In this document: positions 25,762-34,442 of the stretch, piece by piece
Layout of the letters: each line of letters opens with the position of its first letter
How positions within the stretch are numbered: the stretch's first letter is position 1
Assembly: GCA_017527435.1 (NCBI GenBank)
Contig: JAFXQB010000019.1
Coordinates: forward strand, 159,154 to 223,153
DNA length: 64,000 nt
Source: Salinivirgaceae bacterium
Lineage (GTDB): Bacteria; Bacteroidota; Bacteroidia; Bacteroidales; SZUA-534
Direction: 5' to 3'
Notes under the pieces: model-generated
Seen by the model: only the letters and a program-made list of their open reading frames with translations
Told to the model about the DNA's origin: nothing
Databases searched by the model: none
Program-made: the position numbers and the translations under genes

Positions 25762-26274
25762 ATGAAAAAAGCACTTTTTGTTGGAATGTTGGCATTCATT
25801 GCCACATCGGCCTTTGCGCAGAAATTTGCGTACGTTGATACTGATTATATTCTGAAGAGCATCCCGGCTTATGAATCGGCACAGGAACAGCTTGAGATAA
25901 TGTCGAAAGACTGGCAGGCGGAGATTGAGACAAAGTATGCCGAAATTGAGAAAATGTATAAAGAGTATCAAGCCGAGAAGGTGCTGCTCACCGATGAGAT
26001 GAAACAGAAACGCGAAGATGAGATCGTGCAGAAAGAACGTCAAACCAAAGAGTTGCAAAAAAAATATTTCGGCACCGATGGCGACTTGTTCAAGAAACGC
26101 CAGGAATTGATAAAACCAATTCAGGACGATATATTCAACGCAATCAAAGAGATAGCCACATCGGGTAATTATGCATTCATTTTTGACGCAGCCGGTGGTG
26201 CATCGTTTCTCTATTCCGATCCTAAGTACGACAAGAGCGACGATGTGCTTCAAAAATTGGGCTACAAAAATTGA
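25762..26274 (+). CDS. OmpH/Skp family periplasmic chaperone (first copy)
   Basis: A 170-residue protein: signal peptide ending SAFAQ, then FAYVDTDYILKSIPAYESAQ, the OmpH start, a long charged coiled coil (about 45-115) that forms the chaperone tentacle, and the C-terminal strand region ending VLQKLGYKN. Skp keeps unfolded outer membrane proteins soluble on their way to BamA. The ATG at 25762 is chosen because it opens the signal peptide (MKKALFVGML); an ATG at 25738 would add eight residues. It lies 28 bases after bamA. Confidence 0.9.
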   Translation: MKKALFVGMLAFIATSAFAQKFAYVDTDYILKSIPAYESAQEQLEIMSKDWQAEIETKYAEIEKMYKEYQAEKVLLTDEMKQKREDEIVQKERQTKELQKKYFGTDGDLFKKRQELIKPIQDDIFNAIKEIATSGNYAFIFDAAGGASFLYSDPKYDKSDDVLQKLGYKN

Positions 26275-26323
26275 TTAGTTGTGCATAATTTTGATTGTGA
26301 GTGGCTACTCTAAACAAAATTTC

Positions 26324-26331
26324 TATATTTG
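26324..26331 (+). promoter_or_regulatory. -7 element before the second skp-like gene
   Basis: TATATTTG matches TAnnTTTG and lies 26 bases before the ATG at 26357, suggesting that the second chaperone gene also has its own promoter within the operon. Confidence 0.5.
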
Positions 26332-26356
26332 CGATTATCAAAAACTAAACGAAAGA

Positions 26357-26875
26357 ATGATGAAAAAGATTTTAATTGTTGTTGCAGTGGCGTTTATGTC
26401 GTCTTTTGCAACAGTTTCAAATGCGCAAAACTTCAAGTTCGGCCATATAGATTCAGGTCAACTTTTACAGCAAATGCCTGAAAGAGAACAGGCTCGTGTA
26501 CAACTTGAGAAATATGCAAAGCAACTTGAAGACCAGATGGCAGCAATGAATACTGAGTTGGAAAACAAGTACCAACAATATCTTGAGCAGCGCGATTCAT
26601 TGCCGCAGGTTCTGCTTGAAGCCAAAGAGCGGGAACTAACTGAAATCCAGCAACGTTTGCAGGCTTTTCAGCAGTCGGCTCAGAAAGATTTAAGTGCAAA
26701 AGAAGGCGAGTTGCTTCAGCCAATCATCGACAAAGCCAAAAAAGCAATTGACGATGTGGCAGCTGAGAACAACTTCACATATGTGTTCGATATGAGCATG
26801 GGCGCTATTCTCTACCACTCTGAGCAAAGTGTTGACATGTTGCCGTTGGTTCTTAAAAAGCTGGGTATCAAATAA
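26357..26875 (+). CDS. OmpH/Skp family periplasmic chaperone (second copy)
   Basis: A 172-residue paralogue of the preceding chaperone with signal peptide ending VSNAQ, KFGHIDSGQLLQQMPE as the OmpH start, a Gln/Glu-rich coiled coil (about 50-125) and a C-terminal VLKKLGIK. Start is the first ATG of MMKK (26357; 26360 is equally possible), supported by the -7 element 26 bases upstream. Two tandem skp genes after bamA are usual in Bacteroidota. A strong terminator follows 21 bases after the stop. Confidence 0.9.
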   Translation: MMKKILIVVAVAFMSSFATVSNAQNFKFGHIDSGQLLQQMPEREQARVQLEKYAKQLEDQMAAMNTELENKYQQYLEQRDSLPQVLLEAKERELTEIQQRLQAFQQSAQKDLSAKEGELLQPIIDKAKKAIDDVAAENNFTYVFDMSMGAILYHSEQSVDMLPLVLKKLGIK

Positions 26876-26896
26876 ATTATGCATTAAAAGAATAGG

Positions 26897-26932
26897 CAAT
26901 ATCCAACGGGCAACTGTTGGATATTGTTTTTT
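26897..26932 (+). terminator. Strong intrinsic terminator just upstream of murI
   Basis: Perfect 11-base arms CAATATCCAAC (26897-26907) and complement (26916-26926), 8-base loop, then TTTTTT. It ends the skp transcript but lies only 6 bases before the murI ATG, so it also occupies the murI leader. Confidence 0.9.
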
Positions 26933-26938
26933 AAGGCT

Positions 26939-27757
26939 ATGAGCAGCAATCCGATTGGTATATTTGACTCGGGCCTTGGTGGTCTGACCGTGTGGCGCGA
27001 AGTGCGTCGGCAATTGCCGGCTGAAGATGTGATATATTTTGCCGATAGCCTAAATTGTCCCTATGGTCATAAGTCGGCCGATGAGATTGTCCGGCTGGCC
27101 AAAAATATTGTCGACGATATGCTGGCCGCTGGCTGCAAATTGATGGTTGTCGCATGCAATACTGCTACAGCTGCAGCCATCGATGAGTTGCGAAAATCGT
27201 ATCCGATACCGTTTGTCGGTATGGAACCAGCCATCAAGCAAGCGGCGCTGAATACGCATACCGGCAGGGTGGGGGTGCTGGCCACCAAAGGCACTTTCGA
27301 CGGTCGGCTTTATAAAGAAACAAGCCGGAAATATGTCCGCAATATTGACGTCATGGTGCAAGTTGGCGACGGATTGGTGGAACTCGTTGAAGCGAATGAG
27401 TACGAAAGCCCCCAGGCCGGGCAGTTGCTTCAGACATACATAGCCCCAATGCTCGAGCACGGTGTTGATCAGATTGTGCTTGGTTGCACCCACTATCCGT
27501 TTTTCAAACCGCAAATCGAACGGATGGTTGGGCGGGAAGTAGCGGTAATTGATCCCGCACCTGCTGTGGCAAGGCGCGTCAGCGATGTTCTGATTGATGC
27601 GCAGATTCAGAATGCCGCCAATCATCATGGAACCGATGTCTTTTTGTCGTCTGGTAGTGTGTGTGCCATGGAAAGTCTGTTGAAGTCGATTACCGGACGG
27701 ACATTCTCGCGCGGTACAATGCGGCTTGGTGCAGTCGAATACGAGTCTCTGTCGTGA
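26939..27757 (+). CDS. murI: Glutamate racemase
   Basis: Converts L- to D-glutamate for peptidoglycan, in the cytoplasm. The two catalytic cysteines are C73 in VACNTAT and C183 in LGCTHYP, with D10 and S11 in GIFDSGLGGLTV and H185. The 272-residue length is normal. The ATG at 26939 gives the canonical start; an in-frame TTG at 26924 lies inside the terminator T-run. Sits downstream of the skp genes but is separated by a terminator, so expression depends on read-through or an overlapping promoter. Confidence 0.95.
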   Translation: MSSNPIGIFDSGLGGLTVWREVRRQLPAEDVIYFADSLNCPYGHKSADEIVRLAKNIVDDMLAAGCKLMVVACNTATAAAIDELRKSYPIPFVGMEPAIKQAALNTHTGRVGVLATKGTFDGRLYKETSRKYVRNIDVMVQVGDGLVELVEANEYESPQAGQLLQTYIAPMLEHGVDQIVLGCTHYPFFKPQIERMVGREVAVIDPAPAVARRVSDVLIDAQIQNAANHHGTDVFLSSGSVCAMESLLKSITGRTFSRGTMRLGAVEYESLS

Positions 27758-27839
27758 TTTTTTCGGCAAAGCCCCAACAAGTGCCGACAAAGCATGCCAC
27801 ATTGCTGATTTTATGAATATGGTAGTTGTATAATATTCT

Positions 27840-27847
27840 TATATTTG
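27840..27847 (+). promoter_or_regulatory. -7 element for the TPR-PD40 operon
   Basis: TATATTTG matches TAnnTTTG, 38 bases before the ATG at 27886. Confidence 0.5.
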
Positions 27848-27885
27848 CAGTTCAATCTGCATAATAACGGAAAATAAACATACTT

Positions 27886-29445
27886 ATGTTGTCGAAAAAA
27901 TTGTTCTTAAACATTGCTATGGTTCTGGCGCTCGCTGTCTCGGCAAAAGCGCAGGATGACGATATTATCCTGATAAAAAAATACGCTGAAAATGCGTTTA
28001 AGAAAGGCGATTATGAATATGCCCTTCAAAACTATCTTGTTCTTTACAAGTACGATAGGGAAAACATCGAATTGAACTACCGCATCGGTGTGTGCTACAC
28101 TGAAACCAACATCGACAAAGAAAAAGCCGTACCATTCCTTGAGTACGTGGTGAGTTTTAACAACTATCCGATACGCACAAAATTCTTCCTTGGCAAAGCT
28201 TATATGTATAACTACCGGTTCACGGAAGCCATTGAAGCTTTTTACGACTACAAGTTGGTGGGCGTCGACGAGACCGACCTGTTTGAGTCAGACCGTATGA
28301 TTCAGATGTGCGAGTATACCAAACAGCTGATCAACAACCCTATCAATGTGAATTTCACACGTTTGGATACAACAATCAATTCCGAATACGATGATATATG
28401 TCCGGTTGTCACCCCTGACAATAGTCTGCTCTATTTTTCTAGCAACCGCAACTATATTAAAGAATATGAAGCATATATCTATAGCGGACAATACAGTGAA
28501 AACAAAAAAGGTTCGTGGCAGCCTGCGGTTCAGATTCCTATAAGCAGTTATGATGACGAGAATGTTGTCGGCATTGTGCCCGACGGAAACAAAATGCTGG
28601 TTTACGCCAATGGCGACTATGCCACTCATGACATCAAGATGTATACTCGTAAAGGCGTTAAGTTCACCAAGGCTCAAGCGTCTGATTTGCCGGCAGATAT
28701 GAACACAGATGACATTGAGATGGGTGCGTGCTTTACAGCTGATGGCAATACGATTTATTTCGCCAGCAACCGTCCCGGTGGACGCGGCGGACTTGATTTG
28801 TATGTGTCGCACCGCGGTCCCGACGGTAGATGGGGGCCATCAGAAAATATGGGCACAAGCATCAATACTGAATACGATGAGAACTATCCAACACTAAGCC
28901 CTGACGGACACACGCTTTATTTCGCATCGAAGGGCCACGATGGTATCGGTGGATACGATATTTTCAGCACATCGTTTAACGAAGCTGCTGGTAACTGGTT
29001 CAAGCCGACAAACATGCGTTTCCCGTTGAATACCCCGCTCGATGACACAAAAATCACATTCGCAAATGACGGCACGGCATACGTCGCCGCCAAACGCAAG
29101 GAAGGCGTCGGTAATCTCGACATCTACCGTGTTGATTTTGGTGATGAGAACATTCAGCCGAAAACTTTCGGATACTATGTTTTTGTTGGTGATGATCAAA
29201 ATTCAGCACAGCCCCACAATGAACAGATGCCGAAGGCTTATGCATGGGTATATGATAAAAACGGTAACATTATCAGACAGATAGACGTTGATGAAGGTAT
29301 GTTCTTCGCTGCTTTGTACGTTGGCGAATACACGTTGGAAGTGAAATTCGAAGGCCAGCCGTCGGGCTCAAAAGAAAAACTTAGTGTTAGAGATTCTGAT
29401 GATGATTATATTGAGAAAAATATATATCTGAAACCAATAAAATAA
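27886..29445 (+). CDS. TPR and PD40 (WD40-like) repeat secreted protein, first of a tandem pair
   Basis: A 519-residue exported protein. After the signal peptide (ending SAKAQ) come TPR-type helices (about 25-145: YAENAFKKGDYEYALQNYL), then PD40 beta-propeller blades marked by DNSLLYFSSNRN, GNTIYFASNRPGGRGGLDLY and GHTLYFASKGHDGIGGYDIF, and a C-terminal Ig/carboxypeptidase-regulatory-like segment (YAWVYDKNGN). This TPR-PD40 order is that of PorE-like proteins of Bacteroidota, but the peptidoglycan-binding OmpA domain of PorE is missing. A periplasmic or outer-membrane scaffold role is likely but unproven. Confidence 0.82.
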   Translation: MLSKKLFLNIAMVLALAVSAKAQDDDIILIKKYAENAFKKGDYEYALQNYLVLYKYDRENIELNYRIGVCYTETNIDKEKAVPFLEYVVSFNNYPIRTKFFLGKAYMYNYRFTEAIEAFYDYKLVGVDETDLFESDRMIQMCEYTKQLINNPINVNFTRLDTTINSEYDDICPVVTPDNSLLYFSSNRNYIKEYEAYIYSGQYSENKKGSWQPAVQIPISSYDDENVVGIVPDGNKMLVYANGDYATHDIKMYTRKGVKFTKAQASDLPADMNTDDIEMGACFTADGNTIYFASNRPGGRGGLDLYVSHRGPDGRWGPSENMGTSINTEYDENYPTLSPDGHTLYFASKGHDGIGGYDIFSTSFNEAAGNWFKPTNMRFPLNTPLDDTKITFANDGTAYVAAKRKEGVGNLDIYRVDFGDENIQPKTFGYYVFVGDDQNSAQPHNEQMPKAYAWVYDKNGNIIRQIDVDEGMFFAALYVGEYTLEVKFEGQPSGSKEKLSVRDSDDDYIEKNIYLKPIK

Positions 29446-29452
29446 TCGCGTA

Positions 29453-30982
29453 ATGAGAAGATTATCAATAATCACCATTATTGCCTTGCTTTTACCTTTT
29501 GCTGCCGTTTCGCAAGATGTGCGGGAAGCTAACTATCAGTTTAAGATTGAGAACTACCAGGTGGCGCTGAAAATGTATTTGAATGCATATAAGAGAGATA
29601 CGGGAAATGCGGATATAAATTATGGCATTGGCGTGTGCCGTACGAAAACCAACGCCGCACCTGACAAGGCTTTGCCGCATCTGCTCAAGGCCGAAAGTAA
29701 ATATGGTCAGGAAGCAGACTATCTTTTGGCTTTGGCTAAGGCGTATTTCTTTAATTATAAATTCGATAAGGCACGCGAGACTTTGAATAAGGCTACGGTA
29801 AAACTGAAAGGAAATGCCGAAGCCGACAGACTTAAAATTCATATCGACAATGCCGAGAAAATGGTGAAATCGCCGCTTAATGTCACCTTTGTTAATTTGG
29901 GCAAGGGCGTCAACAGTGATATGGACGAGATAACACCGATGCTTACCCCCGACAACGAAATAATGGTCTACTCATCGAACCGCAAATACGATACAAGTCT
30001 CAAGGAATATATGTGGGACGTGCAATATTCCAACTCGGAATCGGGTGATTTCAAAAAGACAAAAGCCGCAACAGCATTCAACACTGTTGAAGACGAGATG
30101 GTGGCCGGCCTGTCGTTGAATGGTTTTGAAATGTATTTTTACCAGGATGCCTACGGAATCGATCGCGACTTGCTTATATCGACAATTGAAGCCGGCGGAT
30201 TCAAAGGTAAAACTCAGCTGCCGCCGTCAATCAACACCAAAGGAATGGAAAAGTCGGCCTACTCGACATGGACTGGCGATACCTTGATTTTTGCAAGCGA
30301 CGGGCATGGTGGCGAAGGCGGGTTCGATCTTTTTTATACGGTTCGTCTGCCCAATGGCGACTGGTGCCAACCGACCAGTCTTGGCAAAACGGTGAACTCA
30401 CAGTATGACGAGCTGTATCCGATGCTCTCAACCGACGGAAAGAAACTCTATTTCTGCAGCAACGGCACGAAATCGATGGGCGGATTTGATGTCTTTGTCT
30501 GCAGTATCGACCTGAAAACATTGAAAGTAGGTGAGCCTAGAAATATCGGCTATCCACTTAACGATGTATATGATAACTTTACCATCAGTTACACCAACGA
30601 TGGCAACTACGCTTACGTGTCGGCCACCAAGCCCGATTCATATGGCTACACCGACATCTACCGCGTGGTGTTCAATGATAAGGATCCGATGGTAAAACTC
30701 TACATTGTCAAACTTCAGATCGCTCAAGGCGAAAACAAAGTAGATTTTGCTGAGACTGAAACAGATTTGAAGGTGTCGGTTCTCACTAAAGGCAAAACCC
30801 TTTTCGGAACTTACAATTACAATCCGGCCACAAGCAGTGTCAATGTGGCGCTTCTGCCGGGCGATTATGTGCTTGAAATCGAAGGAAATACCATTGAGCC
30901 GTTCTCGATGAAAATTAGTGCACCGAATGGCCCTGGCAAGAAAATTGAGAATCTGAAAGCAGTTGTTAAGCTGAAAAAATAG
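29453..30982 (+). CDS. TPR and PD40 repeat secreted protein, second of a tandem pair
   Basis: A 509-residue paralogue of the preceding gene, starting 7 bases after it. Same order: signal peptide ending AAVSQ, TPR helices (YQFKIENYQVALKMYLNAY), PD40 blades (DNEIMVYSSNRKYD, DTLIFASDGHGGEGGFDLFY, GKKLYFCSNGTKSMGGFDVF) and a C-terminal beta domain with YNPATSSVNVALLPGDYVLE. Blade motifs GGFDLF/GGYDIF are shared. The two probably act together, perhaps as a heterodimer. The HAD phosphatase gene follows after 9 bases, so three genes form one operon. Confidence 0.82.
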   Translation: MRRLSIITIIALLLPFAAVSQDVREANYQFKIENYQVALKMYLNAYKRDTGNADINYGIGVCRTKTNAAPDKALPHLLKAESKYGQEADYLLALAKAYFFNYKFDKARETLNKATVKLKGNAEADRLKIHIDNAEKMVKSPLNVTFVNLGKGVNSDMDEITPMLTPDNEIMVYSSNRKYDTSLKEYMWDVQYSNSESGDFKKTKAATAFNTVEDEMVAGLSLNGFEMYFYQDAYGIDRDLLISTIEAGGFKGKTQLPPSINTKGMEKSAYSTWTGDTLIFASDGHGGEGGFDLFYTVRLPNGDWCQPTSLGKTVNSQYDELYPMLSTDGKKLYFCSNGTKSMGGFDVFVCSIDLKTLKVGEPRNIGYPLNDVYDNFTISYTNDGNYAYVSATKPDSYGYTDIYRVVFNDKDPMVKLYIVKLQIAQGENKVDFAETETDLKVSVLTKGKTLFGTYNYNPATSSVNVALLPGDYVLEIEGNTIEPFSMKISAPNGPGKKIENLKAVVKLKK

Positions 30983-30991
30983 AAGCGTTTT

Positions 30992-31681
30992 ATGCGCTAC
31001 AAGTGGATATTCTTCGATTTGGACGGCACACTTTGGGATTTTGCCGCCAACTCGGAGTTCACCTTGCGCCATCTGCTGCGCCATCTGCTGCCCGAACTTG
31101 TGCCACACGAGCAGGAATTCCTTGATTTATACCATCACTACAACGATATTCTCTGGGTAGAATACGGCTTGGGGAATATTACTAAAGAGCTTCTGCGTTG
31201 GAAGCGTTTTCACGATGCGCTCGTCCATTTCGGCATCACCGACAAAGCCGTGGCAGAGACATTTGGCGAGCGTTATATTGAAATGTCACCGCACCAGACG
31301 CGCGTTGTGCCGCACGCATTCGAAGTGCTCGACTATTTGAAAGCGAAAGGCTATCATCTTTATCTGCTCACCAACGGATTTATTGAAATTCAACACATTA
31401 AGACAACCGAATCGGGGCTTGCGCCTTACTTTGAGAAGGTTTTCACTTCGGACGAGATGGGCTACAAGAAGCCGCACAAGCAGGCCTTCGACTATGCGGT
31501 GAAGTACGTGAACGCCCGCAAACGCGAGAGCCTGATGATTGGCGACGAATGGCCAACCGATATTGTCGGCGCCCGCCAGGCCGGAATCGACCAGGTTTAC
31601 GTCAATCTGCGCAACAAACCTGCCGAAGGACCGGTGACTTATGAGATTCACAATTTGCTGGAATTGAAGGAGATATTGTAG
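30992..31681 (+). CDS. HAD hydrolase, YjjG-type nucleotidase
   Basis: A 229-residue haloacid dehalogenase-like phosphatase. Motif I is FFDLDGTLWD with D9 as nucleophile and D11 as general acid; motif II is LLTNGF, motif III the Lys in MGYKKPHKQAF, and motif IV GDEWPTDIVGARQAG. This pattern is that of the YjjG family, pyrimidine 5'-nucleotidases that clean up non-standard nucleotides. It is coupled to the PD40 genes by position only, with no clear functional link. Confidence 0.88.
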   Translation: MRYKWIFFDLDGTLWDFAANSEFTLRHLLRHLLPELVPHEQEFLDLYHHYNDILWVEYGLGNITKELLRWKRFHDALVHFGITDKAVAETFGERYIEMSPHQTRVVPHAFEVLDYLKAKGYHLYLLTNGFIEIQHIKTTESGLAPYFEKVFTSDEMGYKKPHKQAFDYAVKYVNARKRESLMIGDEWPTDIVGARQAGIDQVYVNLRNKPAEGPVTYEIHNLLELKEIL

Positions 31682-31698
31682 AATTAAGTTATTGAAAA

Positions 31699-31912
31699 TC
31701 CCCAAAAGTATAGTGCGAAAGATTTCGCCCCTACGCGTTTTATACCACGCCCCGTAGGCGAAAATTGTCCCGTTAAGGACAACAGATTGGTAGAAATATG
31801 TCCCAAGAAGAATGGCGTGCCGTAGGTACGCCACATAAAAAATGTTGTTGCGTACCTACGGCACGCTCAATCAATAATGAAAGCCGGTTTCTACCAATCT
31901 TTCGCGCCTACG
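31699..31912. repeat. Large nested fold-back (palindromic) repeat, MITE-like
   Basis: Nested perfect inverted repeats: outer arms AGATTGGTAGAAA (31784-31796) and complement (31888-31900); inner arms of 17 bases (31815-31831, GCGTGCCGTAGGTACGC) and complement (31850-31866) around an 18-base loop. Flanking CGTAGGCGAAA-type blocks (about 31723-31733, 31752-31763, 31901-31912) add imperfect outer pairing. No ORF is supported. The whole 31682-32154 gap is non-coding and holds only this element and AT-rich sequence. It resembles short interspersed palindromes of Bacteroidota; an inactive transposon remnant is possible. Confidence 0.7.
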
Positions 31913-32154
31913 GCGCATTTCATTGGCTATTTTTCAAGATTTCTCGCGAATCAATACCCTAACCCATTATCCGCCTACGGAAACCGATTCGAATATTTTT
32001 GTTTTCATTTGGTTAGAGACAAGATTTTGTTCGAATCATTAAAAAACAGATGGTGCACCTGGAAAAATGGCAAAATTCACGCGTTGCCCCACAAAAATTA
32101 GGGGTGCATTCAAAATTTTATAAGAAATTCACGTACAGAATGCCATTTTTACCG

Positions 32155-32162
32155 TATCTTTG
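32155..32162 (+). promoter_or_regulatory. -7 element for glutamine synthetase III
   Basis: TATCTTTG matches TAnnTTTG and ends 27 bases before the ATG at 32190, which rules out the in-frame TTG at 32160 as the start. Confidence 0.55.
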
Positions 32163-32189
32163 CGCCGAAATCTTAAAAAACAGACAACA

Positions 32190-34382
32190 ATGTCAACAAT
32201 CCGTTTCAAGGCTTTGGAGCAACTGATGAACCGTCAGGCGGTGAAGGTTGAGATGCCCGACAAAAAGACGTCGGAGTATTATGCCGAAAATGTTTTCGAC
32301 AAGAGCAAAATGAAGGAGTTTCTGTCGCGTGAGGCTTACGAGTGCGTCATCGACTCAATCGATAACGGTACGCGCATTCCGCGCCGCATTGCCGACCAGG
32401 TGGCGTCGGGTATGAAGGCGTGGGCACTGGGCAAGGGCGCAACGCACTACACGCACTGGTTCCACCCGCTCACCGGCTCAACGGCCGAGAAGCACGACGC
32501 TTTCTTTGAACCGAATTTCGACAGCGCAACAGGCATTGAGGCTTTCGATGGCGGCAAACTGGCACAGCAAGAGCCCGATGCTTCGAGTTTCCCGAGCGGC
32601 GGATTGCGCAACACTTTCGAGGCGCGCGGCTACACGGCCTGGGACCCTTCGTCGCCAGCCTTCATATTGGAGAAAACTCTTTGTATTCCAACTATTTTCA
32701 TATCGTACACGGGCGAGGCGCTCGATTTCAAGACTCCGCTTCTGAAGGCCACTTCGGCTTTGAACGATGCGGCTGTTGGCGTTTGTCAGTATTTCGATAA
32801 AGACGTCACGAAAGTGGTGACCACGCTGGGTTGGGAGCAAGAGTATTTCCTTGTCGATTCGGCGCTGTTCCTGGCCCGTCCCGACTTGCAGCTCACCGGC
32901 CGCACCCTTATGGGGCACGCTTCGGCCAAAGACCAACAGTTGGACGACCACTATTTTGGCACCATTCCAAGCCGCGTGAGCGCCTTTATGCGCGATTTTG
33001 AGGTTGAGGCCTATCGGTTGGGAATTCCTGTCAAGACACGTCATAACGAGGTGGCACCCAATCAGTTCGAGTGCGCACCGGTGTTCGAAGAAGCCAATCT
33101 GGCCGTCGACCACAATATGCTGCTTATGGACCTTATGAAGAAGGTGGCACGCCGCCACAACTTTAATGTGCTTTTCCACGAAAAGCCGTTTAAGGGAATC
33201 AGCGGGTCGGGCAAGCACAACAACTTCTCGATGGCCACCAACACAGGTGTTAACCTGCTGTCGCCGGGCAAAAATCCGAAGAGCAATATGCAGTTCCTGG
33301 TTTTTCTGGCCTGCACAATCAGCGCAGTCTATGAGTACGGCGACCTTTTGCGCGCCAGCATAGCCACCGCCGGCAACGAGCACCGTTTGGGCGCAACCGA
33401 GGCGCCGCCGTCGATTATGTCGGTGTTCCTTGGAAGTTATCTATCTGGTATTCTTGATGATATAGAACAACGCGTTAGCGACAAGAAGATGACGCCCGAC
33501 GAGAAAACCGACATAAAATTGGGTATCGGGCGGATTCCCGAGATTCTGCTCGACAACACCGACCGCAACCGCACGTCGCCGTTTGCCTTCACGGGCAACC
33601 GTTTCGAGTTCCGCTCGGCCGGAGCCAGCGCCAACTGCGCCGCACCAATGACGTTTCTTTGCCTTGGCGTGGCCGACCAGCTGCGCAAGTTCAAGCAGAA
33701 GGTTGATGCAAAAATCGATGCTGGTGTGAAGAAGGACGAGGCAATCTTCCAAGAGTTGAAAGAGTTGATAGTTTATTCAAAACCAGTGCGTTTCGACGGC
33801 AACGGCTACAGCCGCGAGTGGGAAAAAGAGGCCGAGCGCCGCGGACTGTCGAACCCAAAGGGCGCCATTGCCGCACTGGAGGCTTTCCGCGACCCGAAGA
33901 ATATCGACCTTTGCACAAGCGCTAAAGTGTTCACAGAGCGAGAAATAGAGGCTCGCCACGAGATTCGCGTCGAGAACTACACCAAGAAGATTCAGATTGA
34001 GTCGCGCGTGTTGGGCGATTTGGCCACAAACCACATAATACCAACCGTTTACAAATATCAGAATCAACTGATTGAGAACGTGCGCGGCTTGAAAGAAGTG
34101 CTTTCCGATGCCGATTTCAACGAGATTGCCGAGTTGCAACTCGAGACCATAAAAGATATATCGAAGCGCATAACAGCCATAAAATCAATGGTTACCGAAA
34201 TGACCGAGGCTCGCAAACACGCCAACGCCATTGCCGACATTTTTGAGAAGGCACGGGCCTATTCCGACACCGTGAAGCCTTATCTGGACAGCATTCGCGA
34301 GCATATCGACCATTTGGAAATGATTTCGGACAACGAGATTTGGCCGTTGCCGAAATACCGCGAGTTGTTGTTCTCGCATTGA
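32190..34382 (+). CDS. glnN: Glutamine synthetase, type III
   Basis: Joins ammonia and glutamate with ATP. The 730-residue length and the divergent, long N-terminus are those of the GSIII family of Bacteroidota and cyanobacteria, dodecameric enzymes unlike GSI. Recognisable parts are THYTHWFHPLTGSTAEKHDAF (about residues 80-100), VTTLGWEQEYFLVD with the metal-binding Glu, RHNEVAPNQFE, the ISGSGKHNNFSMATNTG block that binds glutamate and ATP, and the late GNRFEFRSAGASANCAAPMT. No nitrogen regulator is adjacent. It carries its own promoter and terminator. Confidence 0.95.
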   Translation: MSTIRFKALEQLMNRQAVKVEMPDKKTSEYYAENVFDKSKMKEFLSREAYECVIDSIDNGTRIPRRIADQVASGMKAWALGKGATHYTHWFHPLTGSTAEKHDAFFEPNFDSATGIEAFDGGKLAQQEPDASSFPSGGLRNTFEARGYTAWDPSSPAFILEKTLCIPTIFISYTGEALDFKTPLLKATSALNDAAVGVCQYFDKDVTKVVTTLGWEQEYFLVDSALFLARPDLQLTGRTLMGHASAKDQQLDDHYFGTIPSRVSAFMRDFEVEAYRLGIPVKTRHNEVAPNQFECAPVFEEANLAVDHNMLLMDLMKKVARRHNFNVLFHEKPFKGISGSGKHNNFSMATNTGVNLLSPGKNPKSNMQFLVFLACTISAVYEYGDLLRASIATAGNEHRLGATEAPPSIMSVFLGSYLSGILDDIEQRVSDKKMTPDEKTDIKLGIGRIPEILLDNTDRNRTSPFAFTGNRFEFRSAGASANCAAPMTFLCLGVADQLRKFKQKVDAKIDAGVKKDEAIFQELKELIVYSKPVRFDGNGYSREWEKEAERRGLSNPKGAIAALEAFRDPKNIDLCTSAKVFTEREIEARHEIRVENYTKKIQIESRVLGDLATNHIIPTVYKYQNQLIENVRGLKEVLSDADFNEIAELQLETIKDISKRITAIKSMVTEMTEARKHANAIADIFEKARAYSDTVKPYLDSIREHIDHLEMISDNEIWPLPKYRELLFSH

Positions 34383-34403
34383 TTTGTAGGATTTTTCAAG
34401 TAT

Positions 34404-34433
34404 AAAAAAGACGTCCAATTGGGCGTCTTTTTT
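34404..34433 (+). terminator. Bidirectional terminator between glnN and the gldB-like gene
   Basis: Hairpin of AAAAAAGACG.CC and GG.CGTCTTTTTT with a four-base AATT loop and a T-run at each end, in the 60-base gap between convergent genes. Confidence 0.88.
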
Positions 34434-34442
34434 ATTGAATCT

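Noticed and set aside
26924..26938. TTG at 26924 as the murI start
   Set aside because: It falls in the terminator T-run and adds residues not seen in the family; the ATG at 26939 gives the standard start.
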